Source: Chondrus crispus
Taxonomy: Eukaryota > Rhodophyta > Florideophyceae > Gigartinales > Gigartinaceae
NCBI RefSeq assembly: GCF_000350225.1
Contig: NW_005179226.1
Span: 36,937 to 100,936, forward strand
Length of the DNA stretch: 64,000 nucleotides
Direction of reading: 5' to 3'
This document shows positions 50,401 through 60,077 of the stretch, piece after piece (the first letter of the stretch is position 1; each line of letters begins with the position of its first letter). Made by a program: the position numbers and the translations under genes. The notes beneath the pieces are model-generated. The model saw only the letters and a list, made by a program, of their open reading frames with translations, was not told the DNA's origin and searched no databases.

Positions 50401-52205
50401 AACAAGACTCTGATGAATCCTCCAACTCCTCCCCAACTGCAGGGGAGGACGAAACTACCGAAACAGTTGAGCAACACGTTGTTGAGGAAGAAACTATTGG
50501 TCCGCCAACTAATCTCCGTCGGTCCACTCGCATTCGCAAAACGCCTGGGGCGTGGTGGGCAGCAGCTTTGGTGACTGCTGGACTCCTTAGCCACGCCCAT
50601 GTGATAACGGAAATCCCAAACTCGTACAAGCAAGCTATGGATTCTCCAAAAGCTCGCTTCTGGCAGAAGAGCATCGACAAAGAACTTGCTTCACAACACA
50701 AAAACAAAACATGGACACTTGTTCCAAGATCTCAAGCATCAAACGTCCTGACGTCCAGGTGGGTTTTCGGAGTGAAGCAACTTCCTGACGAGTCCGGAAA
50801 ATTGGTCGAAACTGCAAAGGGACGTCTTGTGGCACGAGGCTTTCAACAAGTAGAAGGCATCGATTACACTGAAACTTTCGCCCCTGTCATCAAGTTCACA
50901 ACTATCCGTCTGCTGCTGGCACTGGTTGCGCACTTTGACCTTGAGCTGCATCAGATGGACGTGGTGACTGCCTTCCTCAACGGTGACCTTCACGAAGAAA
51001 TCTACATGGAGCAACCTGAAGGATGCATCGACAAAGTCAAACCTGATTCGGTAAGTAAACTTTTGAAAGCAATCTATGGTCTTAAGCAAGCCCATCGCCA
51101 ATGGCATTATAAGATCGATGAGTTTCTGATCACTGAACTTGGTTTCAACACTACACGCAGCGACCCATGTCTTTACATTCGACGTCAAGGCAATGTCATC
51201 ATGATTATCGCGTTGTACGTGGACGATCTGCTGCTAGCTGGAAGTGACTTGGAGGCCATATTATGGATGAAAAATGAACTCAACAAACGATTCGATATGA
51301 AAGACCTTGGCGAAGCGAAGACTTGTATTGGTCTAGAGATCGACCGTATACGTTCTAAACACGTCCTGGCCGTCACGCAGTCGAAGTATGCCCAAGCAAG
51401 ACTGAAACGGTTCAAAATGTCGGCATGCAATCCTTCCGTTACTCCGATGGAACAGTCTCGACATGTCACAATGCAAGTGGCCGAAACTGGCACTGATGAC
51501 AACCCATGCTTTGAACCATATCGTCAGGCCATTGGATGTCTAATGTTCCTAATGGTCGGGACCCGCCCCGATATTGCGTTTGCCATTGGAAAGTTATCTC
51601 AACACTGTGCCGACCCTCACGAGTCGCACTGGTCAGGTGTGAAACGTGTTTTGAGATACTTGCGTGGGTCCCAGCATCTTGGAATAGTGTTTGGTAAAGA
51701 TGATCTTGGTACGGAACTTCATGGGTATAGCGACGCAGATTGGGGTGGATGCCTTGAATCACGGAAATCAACGAGTGGGTACGTGTTCAAGCTTTGTGAT
51801 GGGCCTATCAGTTGGGCTTCCCGGAAACAAACAGTAGTTGCAAAGTCTACTTGTGAGGCAGAATACATCGCACTCAGTGAAGCATGCAAAGAGGCTGCGT
51901 GGCTTCGACGCTTCCATGCCGATGTACTTGGTGCGAATTCGGATCCAACAATTCGCGTTGGATGTGACAACGCTGGTACGATTGCGTTTGCTCAGAACGA
52001 ATCTACAAATCGTCGCAACAAGCACATTGATATTACGTATCATTTTGTTCGAGATGCGGTGCAGCGAAAACTGGTCACATTGTACCATTGTCCGACAACA
52101 GAAATGCCAGCCGATATGCTGACCAAACCACTTGGTCGCGTGCTGTTTGAAAAGTTCGTGGGCATGGTTGGGCTTTCCGAGTGCAAAGCTGCCCAAAGCA
52201 TGTGA
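50401..52205 (+). CDS. Copia-2 reverse transcriptase and RNase H (5'-truncated polyprotein)
   Basis: An open frame without stops through RT and RNase H, nearly identical to Copia-1: LVARGFQQVEGIDY, VVTAFLNGDLHEEIYM, YVDDLL, GYSDADWGG, CEAEYIALSEA, HIDITYHFVRD. The frame extends back into the LTR to 50289 but the first ATG in frame is at MDSPKARFW (about 50636). Translation of an RT-RNase H without gag or integrase is possible but unproven. Confidence 0.85.
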
Positions 52206-52206
52206 T

Positions 52207-52216
52207 GGAGGGGAGG
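52207..52216 (+). other. Polypurine tract of Copia-2
   Basis: GGAGGGGAGG directly before the right LTR. Confidence 0.85.
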
Positions 52217-53466
52217 TATTGAAAATGTGCGACCACATGCTGTTATCTGGAAAGTGCAAAATCGAGCGACACGTGTACATGACTCGACGGTCCGGACCCT
52301 CACCCATATCACCACATGACACGTGTAAATTCTCAGATTTTGGGGTTCTGGGGACGAAAGTGGACTTTTGGAGGGTTATGCAAATTTGCATAAATGCCGA
52401 AAATTTGCATTTGGCCCGAACCGTTATAGGGCTACACAGGCAATACTGCAAATCTATTGGGTGTCGGTTCGAATGCTGCAATTCTATTGGTCTGTTATTG
52501 TCCACTTATATGCACTCATGCTGGTGATATATCTTGAATGATCCGTATACGTTTTAATTACATCATTTCGGGGGTTTCAAGTTGTTCACCATGGTTGTAA
52601 TGGGTAATTACTTGTGGCCTTGGCGCTGGACACTTGTGTGCAGTGTACACATGTACACATCGCCAGGTTGCTGCGTGTACGTACACTTCTACACGTCGCC
52701 TACATACGGTCCGGCGCGTGTCCGAGCACAGTACATGTGAATTAAAAGTACAACAAGTATTTCTCGCAAGAGACATGTACTTACGTGAGTATTCAGTGTA
52801 TGCGTCACGCTATATGCGACCCTTGCATCAGCATGCGCCGTTGTACTACACTCTCGTCAGCATGCGACGTTGTACTGTGCTCTCGTTATGGTGCGCCGTT
52901 GGATGCAAGTTGATGACAGTACTCGTGTGATTCACATCGGATATCACGTGAGATGTGTAGAAAGTCTGGATGCACATTGTTGCTATCCGTGATAGTTGTC
53001 TGGCAGTGTGTACCGAAATTATTAAGGTACGAAACAAGGGCATGTATGGGGACTGAGATATGACAGGACTTTGCGTTGTTGGAAATAGAGAGATGCCAAG
53101 TTGTTCATTGTGCAAGAATATATTCTGTCATGTCTGGATGTAGATTAGTAAGGTGTGAAACGATTGCATGCATAGGGCCATGGTTTACAGTCACTCGAAA
53201 TGTGTAGAAACTGTTGTGCACTGATAGTCAATAGTCAATTCGTAAGGTGGAAATAGAACAGTGTGGACGGGCCAGAAGAGGACCGCGCTTGGTCGCGCAT
53301 ATGGTGAGTACGGTTTACCAGGTGCCAAAGTAATGGAATAGTGTAACACTCAAAGTGTATAAGTATCGCCGAAAGACGGCTCCAAGTAAACCTCGGCACC
53401 AACTCCTTCACTCACACACATCAACCTGCCCTCCTTCTTTCCCTTGCCCCTCCGAACCTACCATTA
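52217..53466 (+). repeat. 3' LTR of Copia-2, diverged subfamily
   Basis: 1250 bp, close to 49150-50400 (a few differences such as GTTATTG/GCTATTG and CCGTGATAG/CCTTCATAG). It follows the purine tract, so it is a true 3' LTR. Confidence 0.92.
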
Positions 53467-53897
53467 TACACTGTATCCATGCTCCCATCCGAGAAAGTGC
53501 TCGTGTTCATCAATCGTGTGAAGCAACTTGCTGCCAGATTGCAGTCAATGAGTGTTGAGATTGACGATAAAGAAATTGCAATGGCTGTGTTGAATGGCTT
53601 GCCTCCACGATTCGATAACTTGATTGTTGCTCTTGACGCACTTGGCAATGAAGATAAAGTGTTTGGACTCGAGTTTGTGAAGAGTCGTCTGCTGCAAGAA
53701 GAACAACGAGAAAGCATGAAAACCGCTTCTGCTTCATCACCACATGCACCTGCACTTGTCAATCGTATGCCTATTCGACGGGATATGAAATGTACGAATT
53801 GCAATAGATATGGGCATACTGCACCGCGTTGTTGGGGCAAGGACGTGAATGGGCGCCGACCTGCATCGCCAGATGGTTTTCGGTCACGCAACACTGG
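53467..53897 (+). pseudogene. Gag fragment of a second, diverged Copia family (Copia-B)
   Basis: It reads in one frame from the LTR border: SEKVLVFINRVKQLAA, DDKEIAMAVLNGLPPRF, ALDALGNEDKVFGLEFVKSR, zinc knuckle CTNCNRYGHTAPRC, CWGKDVNGRRPA. It corresponds to Copia-1 gag from FYTVKML to just after the knuckle, with roughly three quarters of residues equal by eye. Copia-2 is inserted at its left end (TTC/TACAC in the homologue), and the tandem element begins at 53898, so both sides are lost. Confidence 0.85.
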
Positions 53898-54483
53898 TGT
53901 AGTATAACCCCATCCCGTGGAACTAGATTTAGATTAGATCACACACGTGTGCCCCATGTGTATCATACGTGTACCACACGTGTACTGTCAGCCCCGATGA
54001 CCGACAGTACCGGAGCGCAGGACGACCCGCGCTGACTACAGTAGCTCTACAGTACGGTCCGTACTGTACTGTAGTATGATAGACCAACTTGTATATTAAA
54101 TACTAGGGCAGGCCGGCGGCGGAGGGGAAGGACAAGCACGAGCTTGTCCAGAACCCAAGCCTCTGGTCAAGCTCGCCCCGCTTATTCTAGAACGGGTTCC
54201 CACTAGCCCGTATCTAGTTAGGAGCCGAGCGGGCAGGGGACGCGCGAGCACGCGAGCGAGTCTCGATCCGCCTCCGCCCGTCAGCGCTGGGACGTCACCC
54301 AGCGCTGCGCCGGGGCGTCGAGGCGTAGATCGGCCTGCGCGTGCGCGCGTCCCCGACCGTACCCGCTCTACCACCGCTACCCGGGCTCGCCCGGTTCCGT
54401 TAGCTGGGGTTGCTTCCCTTCTCCGATCAGGGTCTAGCAGGACTGTGCATACACCCCCTCGACGTTTCGGTCTTTATGCTACA
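53898..54483 (+). repeat. LTR of the tandem element, first copy
   Basis: 586 bp, starts TGTAGTATAACCCC and ends GTTTCGGTCTTTATGCTACA. It contains CACACGTGTG-type palindromes, CAGTACGGTCCGTACTG near 54053 and a TATA-like TATATTAAATA near 54092. The left flank is ACTGG. Confidence 0.9.
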
Positions 54484-54484
54484 G

Positions 54485-54497
54485 TGGTCTCCCGACC
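54485..54497 (+). other. Primer-binding site of the tandem element
   Basis: TGGTCTCCCGACC starts two bases after the LTR and is identical to the Gypsy-2 site, including the following CTAGAA. Confidence 0.85.
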
Positions 54498-54501
54498 TAG
54501 A

Positions 54502-54887
54502 AGACTCCGAAGATCATTCTGAGAAGGTTACCGCTTTCCTCCGCGTCCGTACTCGTCGAGATAACCGAAGGGTCCGAACTCTCGGTCCACTCCGCACCGG
54601 CCGATGTGCGGGCGTCCGCGCTACGCTTTCTACCTGGCGACGGCGCCGCAGGTCCTCGAGACCGCGAACCGTCGCTGGACTACTCAGAAGGACGCGCTCG
54701 CGCGATGTACGAACGCATCACGGGGTATATGTAGGATGTCCGGACATCCCTTCGTATCGACGTGACCGATCACGTCTACGCCCGCAGTAGGGGCGAGTTG
54801 CGCTCCCTCCTTGAAGGCAGGTTTGAGCACGTGATTCAGTCCTTGGAGAATCTGCGCGCGCTCGGCGACCACTTGCACTCCGTCTAG
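54502..54887 (+). pseudogene. Gag-like remnant of the tandem element
   Basis: One frame from 54502 reads LPLSSASVLVEI ... LRFLPGDGAAGPRDREPSLD, YERITGYM, a TAG at about 54731, then VTDHVYARSRGELRSLLEG, FEHVIQSLENLRALGDHLHS and stop. The heptad pattern and place after the primer site suggest gag, but no zinc knuckle or known motif is seen. The second unit has the same stop, so the decay came before tandem formation. Confidence 0.4.
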
Positions 54888-54983
54888 TGTTGGTCGACGG
54901 CGCACGCATCGATTACCCTACGGCGGACGTTGCAGATCGACCCGCGAGTACGAACTGCGGGGTACGACGAAACCCGCAGCCTT

Positions 54984-55649
54984 CCCATCTGCCGAACAGA
55001 TGGGAGCGTTCACGCATACGGCTGCGGAAGTCAACTCGATGCGCCGGCGCGCTCGTGAGTTAGAACAGAACTCGGCCGTAAGGTCGCCCAGAGCCCCCTC
55101 GAGAGGGCCCGGTGCCACTGTTCCTCCGGCCGCGTCCGATGCGCAGGAGTGGCCTCCGACTGATGCCGTTACCAGTCCTCGCGCGGAATATATCAAACCA
55201 ACGGCCGACGCGAATTTCGCGTCCGAGACTAAAGCTCTGCCGCATGCCCCGGAAGCATGCGGCAGTTGCGACAGGTACCGTACGGGCACGACCAGGACTG
55301 TGGAGGAGCCGCTCGCGGATCCGGAGAACCCATGTTCTCCGTCGATCCTCGCTGGGGCGGCTACCCGCCGGTGGATTACATCGCGCACCCCGGTCCGGTA
55401 GACGTACGTACACTACCCGTCACCCCGTTAGGCGCGTTCGTAAGATGGAACAGGCATCGGCCGAAAAGTCGCCCGGAGCCCCCCCGAGAGGGCCCGGTGC
55501 CACTGTACCTCCGAACGCGCCCGACGCGCATGAAGAGAGCCCGACTGGTGCCAACACCAGTCGGGCCACTGGGCAGCGAAGCCCCAAGACGGACGCGAAT
55601 TTCGGTCCGAGACCCAAGCCCTGCCGCATGTCGCCGGAGACATGCGGCA
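54984..55649 (+). repeat. Four perfect stem-loops within a gag-like region
   Basis: Stems at 54984-55004 (CCCATCTG/CAGATGGG), 55237-55265 (CTGCCGCATGC/GCATGCGGCAG), 55540-55565 (CCCGACTGGTG/CACCAGTCGGG) and 55622-55649 (TGCCGCATGTC/GACATGCGGCA). The second and fourth are equivalent positions of a tandem duplication; they differ in sequence but both pair fully. Confidence 0.7.
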
Positions 55650-55810
55650 AATGACACGCGTACCGTTCGTGGACGACAAAAGACGCGGAGATACCGCCCA
55701 CGGATCAAGAGAACCGATTCTCTCTTTCGATCCCCGCTGCGGCGGCTATCAGCCGGTGGATCTCACCGCGCAAACCGGTCCGGTAGACGTCCGTACGCTA
55801 CACGAATTCG
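55083..55810 (+). repeat. Diverged tandem duplication, period 384 bp, coding-like
   Basis: Units start at 55083 and 55467 (GTCGCCC). Protein motifs recur: RGPGATVPP, DANF, then EPMFSVDPRWGGYPPVD against EPILSFDPRCGGYQPVD and GPVDVRTL. The period is a multiple of three, so the frame is kept. The two motif sets lie in different frames of the present sequence, so the region is no longer one ORF. Confidence 0.7.
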
Positions 55811-56445
55811 TAAGCGGACTAGCCCCTGCGACCCGGGCCGCAGTGGCTGAGACGGTCCAACTATTGCCCGGACAACAGAAGACAGACCTTCCAACGATCC
55901 GCTGTATCGCGACGGCGGGAGGCACAACGTGCCGCGCTCGGCGCGGTTTGCCGCTGCCGGATCCGAAACCGGCAGCGAGGGGGAATCGAACCCCGAGGTC
56001 GCATGCGACAAGTTCGCCTGCGGCATCCCTCTACATAGGAGAAGATGAGTGGCAGGCCGACCCTGTCCTCATTACGCGAGGCTACAAGCCCGTGGGAGGC
56101 CAACCTACCACGCCAACGTCATCAAGGTCGACCGGACGGTTCGCTACCGCGTACGCCCACACTACAAGGGCGCGGGTGGTACGGACCACCGGGTTGCGGA
56201 GCTCGACATTTCGTATCGAGATGGAGGAGGCGCTCCGCCTCGCGTGCCCCACCTCACCGATGAGGAGGCACGCCCCACAAGAAGCCACCGAGAACCCCGT
56301 GGGTCCGGTGGCGACCACCATCCGCGAAGAACGCGAAGGCGCCCAGGCTTCCGTAAGCCCGGCACGTGTTACCGAAAGAGAAGACACCCTGACCTCCGTA
56401 GGTCAGATGCCACGGACCGACCGTGAAGGCACCGGGCTTCCGTAA
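55642..56445 (+). CDS. Hypothetical ORF of the tandem element (267 aa)
   Basis: It begins in the second repeat unit (LSFDPRCGGYQPVDL) and continues with HEFVSGLAPATRAAVAETVQL, which looks like genuine protein, then becomes low-complexity. It may be the end of a gag-type protein. No family recognised. Confidence 0.3.
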   Translation: MRQMTRVPFVDDKRRGDTAHGSREPILSFDPRCGGYQPVDLTAQTGPVDVRTLHEFVSGLAPATRAAVAETVQLLPGQQKTDLPTIRCIATAGGTTCRARRGLPLPDPKPAARGNRTPRSHATSSPAASLYIGEDEWQADPVLITRGYKPVGGQPTTPTSSRSTGRFATAYAHTTRARVVRTTGLRSSTFRIEMEEALRLACPTSPMRRHAPQEATENPVGPVATTIREEREGAQASVSPARVTEREDTLTSVGQMPRTDREGTGLP

Positions 56446-56780
56446 GCCCCGTGCACAAGATAGAGCGTCAGGCGTGTGCCGATGCAACACGCCCCGAAGA
56501 TCCTACCGAACGCCGTGTCGCCGAGGGGATCGCACATGCACTACACCTCACCGACTTGACCGATTTAGTCGGGGAGGCAGGAGCTAGCCGACTTAGTTCC
56601 GCAGAGAGGGCACCCGTCGAGAAGGCAGAGATCGGTACGGACGACCCCCGGCCAAGTGCCCGTCGCCGACGGAGGGCACTGCACGCGTCTCAAGTCAGGT
56701 AATTATGTCTACCTGAACCCCACCGATGGGGCAAAGTGTTGAAATAGTGAGCGCGCCCAAGGGGACACCAAGAAGCCAGC

Positions 56781-56857
56781 GCCTGTGGCCTAGTGGTTAA
56801 CGAATTTTTGGGGCAAATTTTTCAGACCTCGATTTTAACATCAGGTTATGGGCCCAG
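56781..56857 (+). repeat. tRNA-like start plus half-tRNA primer site: possible SINE or Copia remnant
   Basis: GCCTGTGGCCTAGTGGTTAACG holds a perfect pol III A box (TGGCCTAGTGG, 56786-56796); the B box is poor. At 56844-56857 lies GGTTATGGGCCCAG, the Copia initiator-tRNA primer site, after ACATCA. It separates a GNYVYLNPTDGAK stretch from the chromodomain, so it looks inserted. Confidence 0.4.
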
Positions 56858-56924
56858 ATTTACGCTACCATTCGTGAGCGAGTACGACCACCCGGCGTGA
56901 CCTTGCCGACAAGGTCACCGCAGG

Positions 56925-57100
56925 TACGCAGTATGCCGTCGAACGGCTACTAAAACACCGAGCCATGGAGGACGGAACTACGGAGTTCCTCATCAAGTGG
57001 GCGGATTACGACACGCCCACCTGGACCGCGCGGACCCACGTCCCGGAGGAGTCGGTGTCTCGTTACCCCCAATGCCTCCGGAGACGCACGGGCAGAGACC
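56925..57100 (+). pseudogene. Chromodomain remnant of the tandem element
   Basis: The frame reads QYAVERLLKHRAMEDGTTEF, LIKWADYDTPTWTARTHVP and EESVSRYPQCLRRR. The pattern (V-E-x-LL-x-HR, F-L-I-K-W, Y-D-x-P-T-W) is that of a chromovirus chromodomain, as in Gypsy-2 and Gypsy-3. No integrase core precedes it. It is followed at 57112 by the first purine-tract repeat. Confidence 0.7.
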
Positions 57101-57111
57101 TCACTTCAGAC

Positions 57112-57145
57112 GTGAACGCGGACATTCACGCTTGAGGAGGGGGCC
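57112..57145 (+). repeat. Polypurine-tract repeat, internal copy (second copy 62067-62100)
   Basis: 34 bases ending GAGGAGGGGGCC match the sequence before the 3' LTR at 62067-62100 at 31 of 34 positions. The internal copy sits right behind the chromodomain, where an element without cargo would end. Confidence 0.85.
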
Positions 57146-60077
57146 CTCAACCGCTCCTTCGGGGATTAACGTCAGCCTGCACGAGCAGACTGAAAGGGGA
57201 TGCGCGAGAAGACGGCTGTCTCTATCGGAGGGTCACAGCATGGGACGACGCCAGACGTCAAGACGTATTGACGCACAAGACAGATACGAGAGGCCGCGAT
57301 GACGCCGAGACGTACCGACAGTCAAGCTACCTGACGGCGGAACACCGCCGCAGACTCGAAGTCGGAGAAGAGGCAACACGTACGACGTGAAGGCGATCGC
57401 TCGCAGTAGGGCAATTAATGGGGGAGGACACCGAGTCCTCCGATGGTTACACAGGACTGCCGAAACGCGAGCCCACTCACGCTCCGGCCTGATCACAAGG
57501 GATCCGAATCCCTCGCCCCTCCCGGAGCACGTCAGCGAGCCGCGCGGGTGACCGAAATGCCGGCCGCTCGTGTCGGCAGATCGCAGAAGACGTACGCCCC
57601 TACATAGCCCTCAAGCCGCATTCGGGCCAGCTAACCCGACGGTGGGGCGAGGAACGGCGCCGAGCCCGCAGGCGGAGGCCCCGCAAGTGGAGCTGCGCTC
57701 GCCGTAACACGCGCAAAGATACCCACGGAAGGGGGGGTAAGCAAGAACAACCCGATCGGGAAGCACCGAGATGCGCACACGAACGCGAGACGCTTCAAAA
57801 CCGCCGCGGGCACATGCCCCATAATAAGGAAAATTAGGGGAAATGAGAACGTGACACGTGAGCGACGCCGAAGGCGCACGCCACGCGCCAACACTGCTTG
57901 CGTCATCACCAAACCACCACCGCCACCGTCCCTCGAAAAGAACGGAAAATTAACGGGGAGAATTACACTAGCACGTGTCTCGCGTACTGTGCGCCATACG
58001 AACAGCAAGGGCAAAAACCGGACGGCGCATCCCGAGGGTACAACGAGTACCCGCGCGAGGGTACACACGTCCGCCCCCTGACCGAGAAGGGAAGCGGACA
58101 TGTGATCGAGCGAAGCACCCGCACCGAGCGGATGCCGCGCAACCCCGGATAACGCCCGCCAAGCCGTCCTCCCGCGATCGAGGAAGGATTGGACGGCCGC
58201 GGAACGATAGAAGATGAACCCGAACTTCCGCCGCCGAAGGCGGGAGACGCTGGGAGACGCGCACCGCATTCGAGCCTCCGTTACTAACCCGCTCGGTCCG
58301 TCACTAACCCTTTTCCCATCCCCCGCTCTCGCCGATTGTGAATAATTACCCGCTCGTTGCGCTTTGCGCGCGCCGCGCGGTTTGCGTCGAACGCACGACA
58401 CCATTCGGGCAAGGCGGACCGCGAACCGCAGTCGCGAACAAGCATGCTGTGGCAGAGAAGGAGGGACGTGGATCGACAACGGCCGGAGGGGCCGGAAGGC
58501 CAACTACGACGCCTTAGAGAGCGCCACTGTCGAGGGCGCTAGACGGCGTTACGTCTCGCCCGTGCGTGAGTCAGGAGGGGAACGTACAACCGGTGCGACC
58601 GCACGCGCCGACGCCCCACGATGCGGTCTGACGTTCCCTTGTTGTCGCGAATGCGTACGTGGAGACGAATACACTCAGGTACCACGCTGCAGCCCAGGGC
58701 GCAGCGGGATACGACGCTCGCCCGAGCCCCGACTCACCGAGGCACGTCGCCCCCGTCGTGTACGATCACGAGGGGAAAGCCCCCGGGGAAGACGGACGGC
58801 GGGCGGCAACCGTATACCGCACGCCCGACAGCCCTCGGTAGGCTCACAAGCGGCGACACAGACACACACCCCCCGTAGTTGTTCGACGGCCAACCTCCCC
58901 CACCGATGGAGGAAGGCGTGACAGCAATGCCAAGGGACGCGTCGGTTCGCCGCCCGGCCGCCTCAGGACGCCTGACCCGACACGTGCCGGGAGGGCGCCA
59001 TGGGTGCACAGTACGGATCCGCGAGCACCCCGTCCGAACCGGACGGACGCACGGAAGAGCGTGCATTGTAGCCTCCTCCTTCCCCCGTCGAGCGTCTCGG
59101 GTATCGTCGCACCGTCCGCGCCACGGTTACTGCCGACGCCCACGGTGGTCCCGCCTCCTCTCTCGCGATTCAATGCCACGACGGGGAAGGAGAAAAGGGG
59201 GACGGCCCCCTTTCCGAACGATGACCCCAGTTGGGCGAGGCCGACAATCATAGGGAGGACGCAACCGGGCCCCACCTCCGAAGGCGGGGCGCCGACGAGA
59301 GACGCCGCGGGGCGTGACGTGGGTGACAGGAAGACCTCCTCCGCTCCGAGGAAGGAAGGGGGGCCAACCGAACGCCCGCCGCTGACCGGACCGGGCGACC
59401 AACGTACCAGCCGAGAAGAAGCACGCCTACGTCGCGCACGGGCACACGACAGAAGGCGGTACGACCCGCCGTTCGATCGGTTGGAACACCGGCTTCGTCG
59501 CGCAACCGAACCCGCGCTCCGTCGGCAGCGCGGAGGATCGGAGAAGAAGGGCTAAACGTCGCGAAGCGCAAGACCCATCCGAAGAGGGATGGAGTAACGG
59601 GTACGAAATTCCCGTAGGCGATCCTCGAGAAAAGCCAGCTTCCCACTCGCATAGCACAGATCAGTGAGGTACGATTTCCGCAGTAACGACCGGAGGAAAC
59701 AAAAGAGGCAAAAGAACCGTCCCGACGGCTAGGGGCCCGAAGGAGAGGACGATTTCCGCGCGTCCGCGCCCTCGTTGCCGACGGTGAGGGGCGCGAAGAG
59801 GAAATAAGGGAACCCGCGGCGCACGCGAAAAGACTTTTGGTCCACGCATGGCCGCACACACATCACGGACTGTGCAGTGATTTTTTGCCAAAAATTGATT
59901 TTCGCGGGAAACATTTTTTGCCAATTTTCGGGGTGATTTTTGGAAAGGGCTCACGGCCGTACCTGCGCGCGCACGCGCGCATGGGTACTGTACACGGCAA
60001 GCGTCGTAGACGCTGTGGGCTGTACAGGTCGGACGGACACTGACAGGACGGCGGCGCGGGGCCTCCGTACTCTCCGG
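57146..60077. other. GC-rich cargo region without a recognised gene
   Basis: Many overlapping open frames on both strands, typical of GC-rich DNA; the longest (58503-57631 minus, 290 aa) shows no motif. An AT-rich island at 59880-59940 contains TTTCGCGGGAAA (59900-59911), an E2F-type site. Nothing else can be named. Confidence 0.5.
59900..59911 (+). promoter_or_regulatory. E2F-like site
   Basis: TTTCGCGGGAAA fits the E2F/DP consensus found before cell-cycle genes of plants, algae and animals. It lies in an AT-rich patch 170 bp before the repeat ORF. One site may be chance. Confidence 0.3.

Larger units (their letters stand above)
49150..53466 (+). mobile_element. Copia-2: internally deleted Ty1/Copia element (LTR, RT-RNase H, LTR)
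   Basis: LTR 49150-50400, internal 50401-52216, LTR 52217-53466. The internal part starts abruptly at AACAAGACTCTG, equivalent to 7529 of Copia-1; primer site, leader, gag, protease and integrase are missing. Outer flanks do not match (CCCTC left, TACAC right). A nested LTR inserted at AACAA followed by recombination with the 5' LTR would give this structure. The right flank is gag of another Copia. Confidence 0.88.

Noticed and set aside
49145-53471. Target duplication for Copia-2
   Set aside because: Left flank CCCTC and right flank TACAC do not match; the ends come from different events.
57631-58503. 290-aa minus-strand ORF in the cargo
   Set aside because: Composition fits chance reading of GC-rich DNA; no motif seen.
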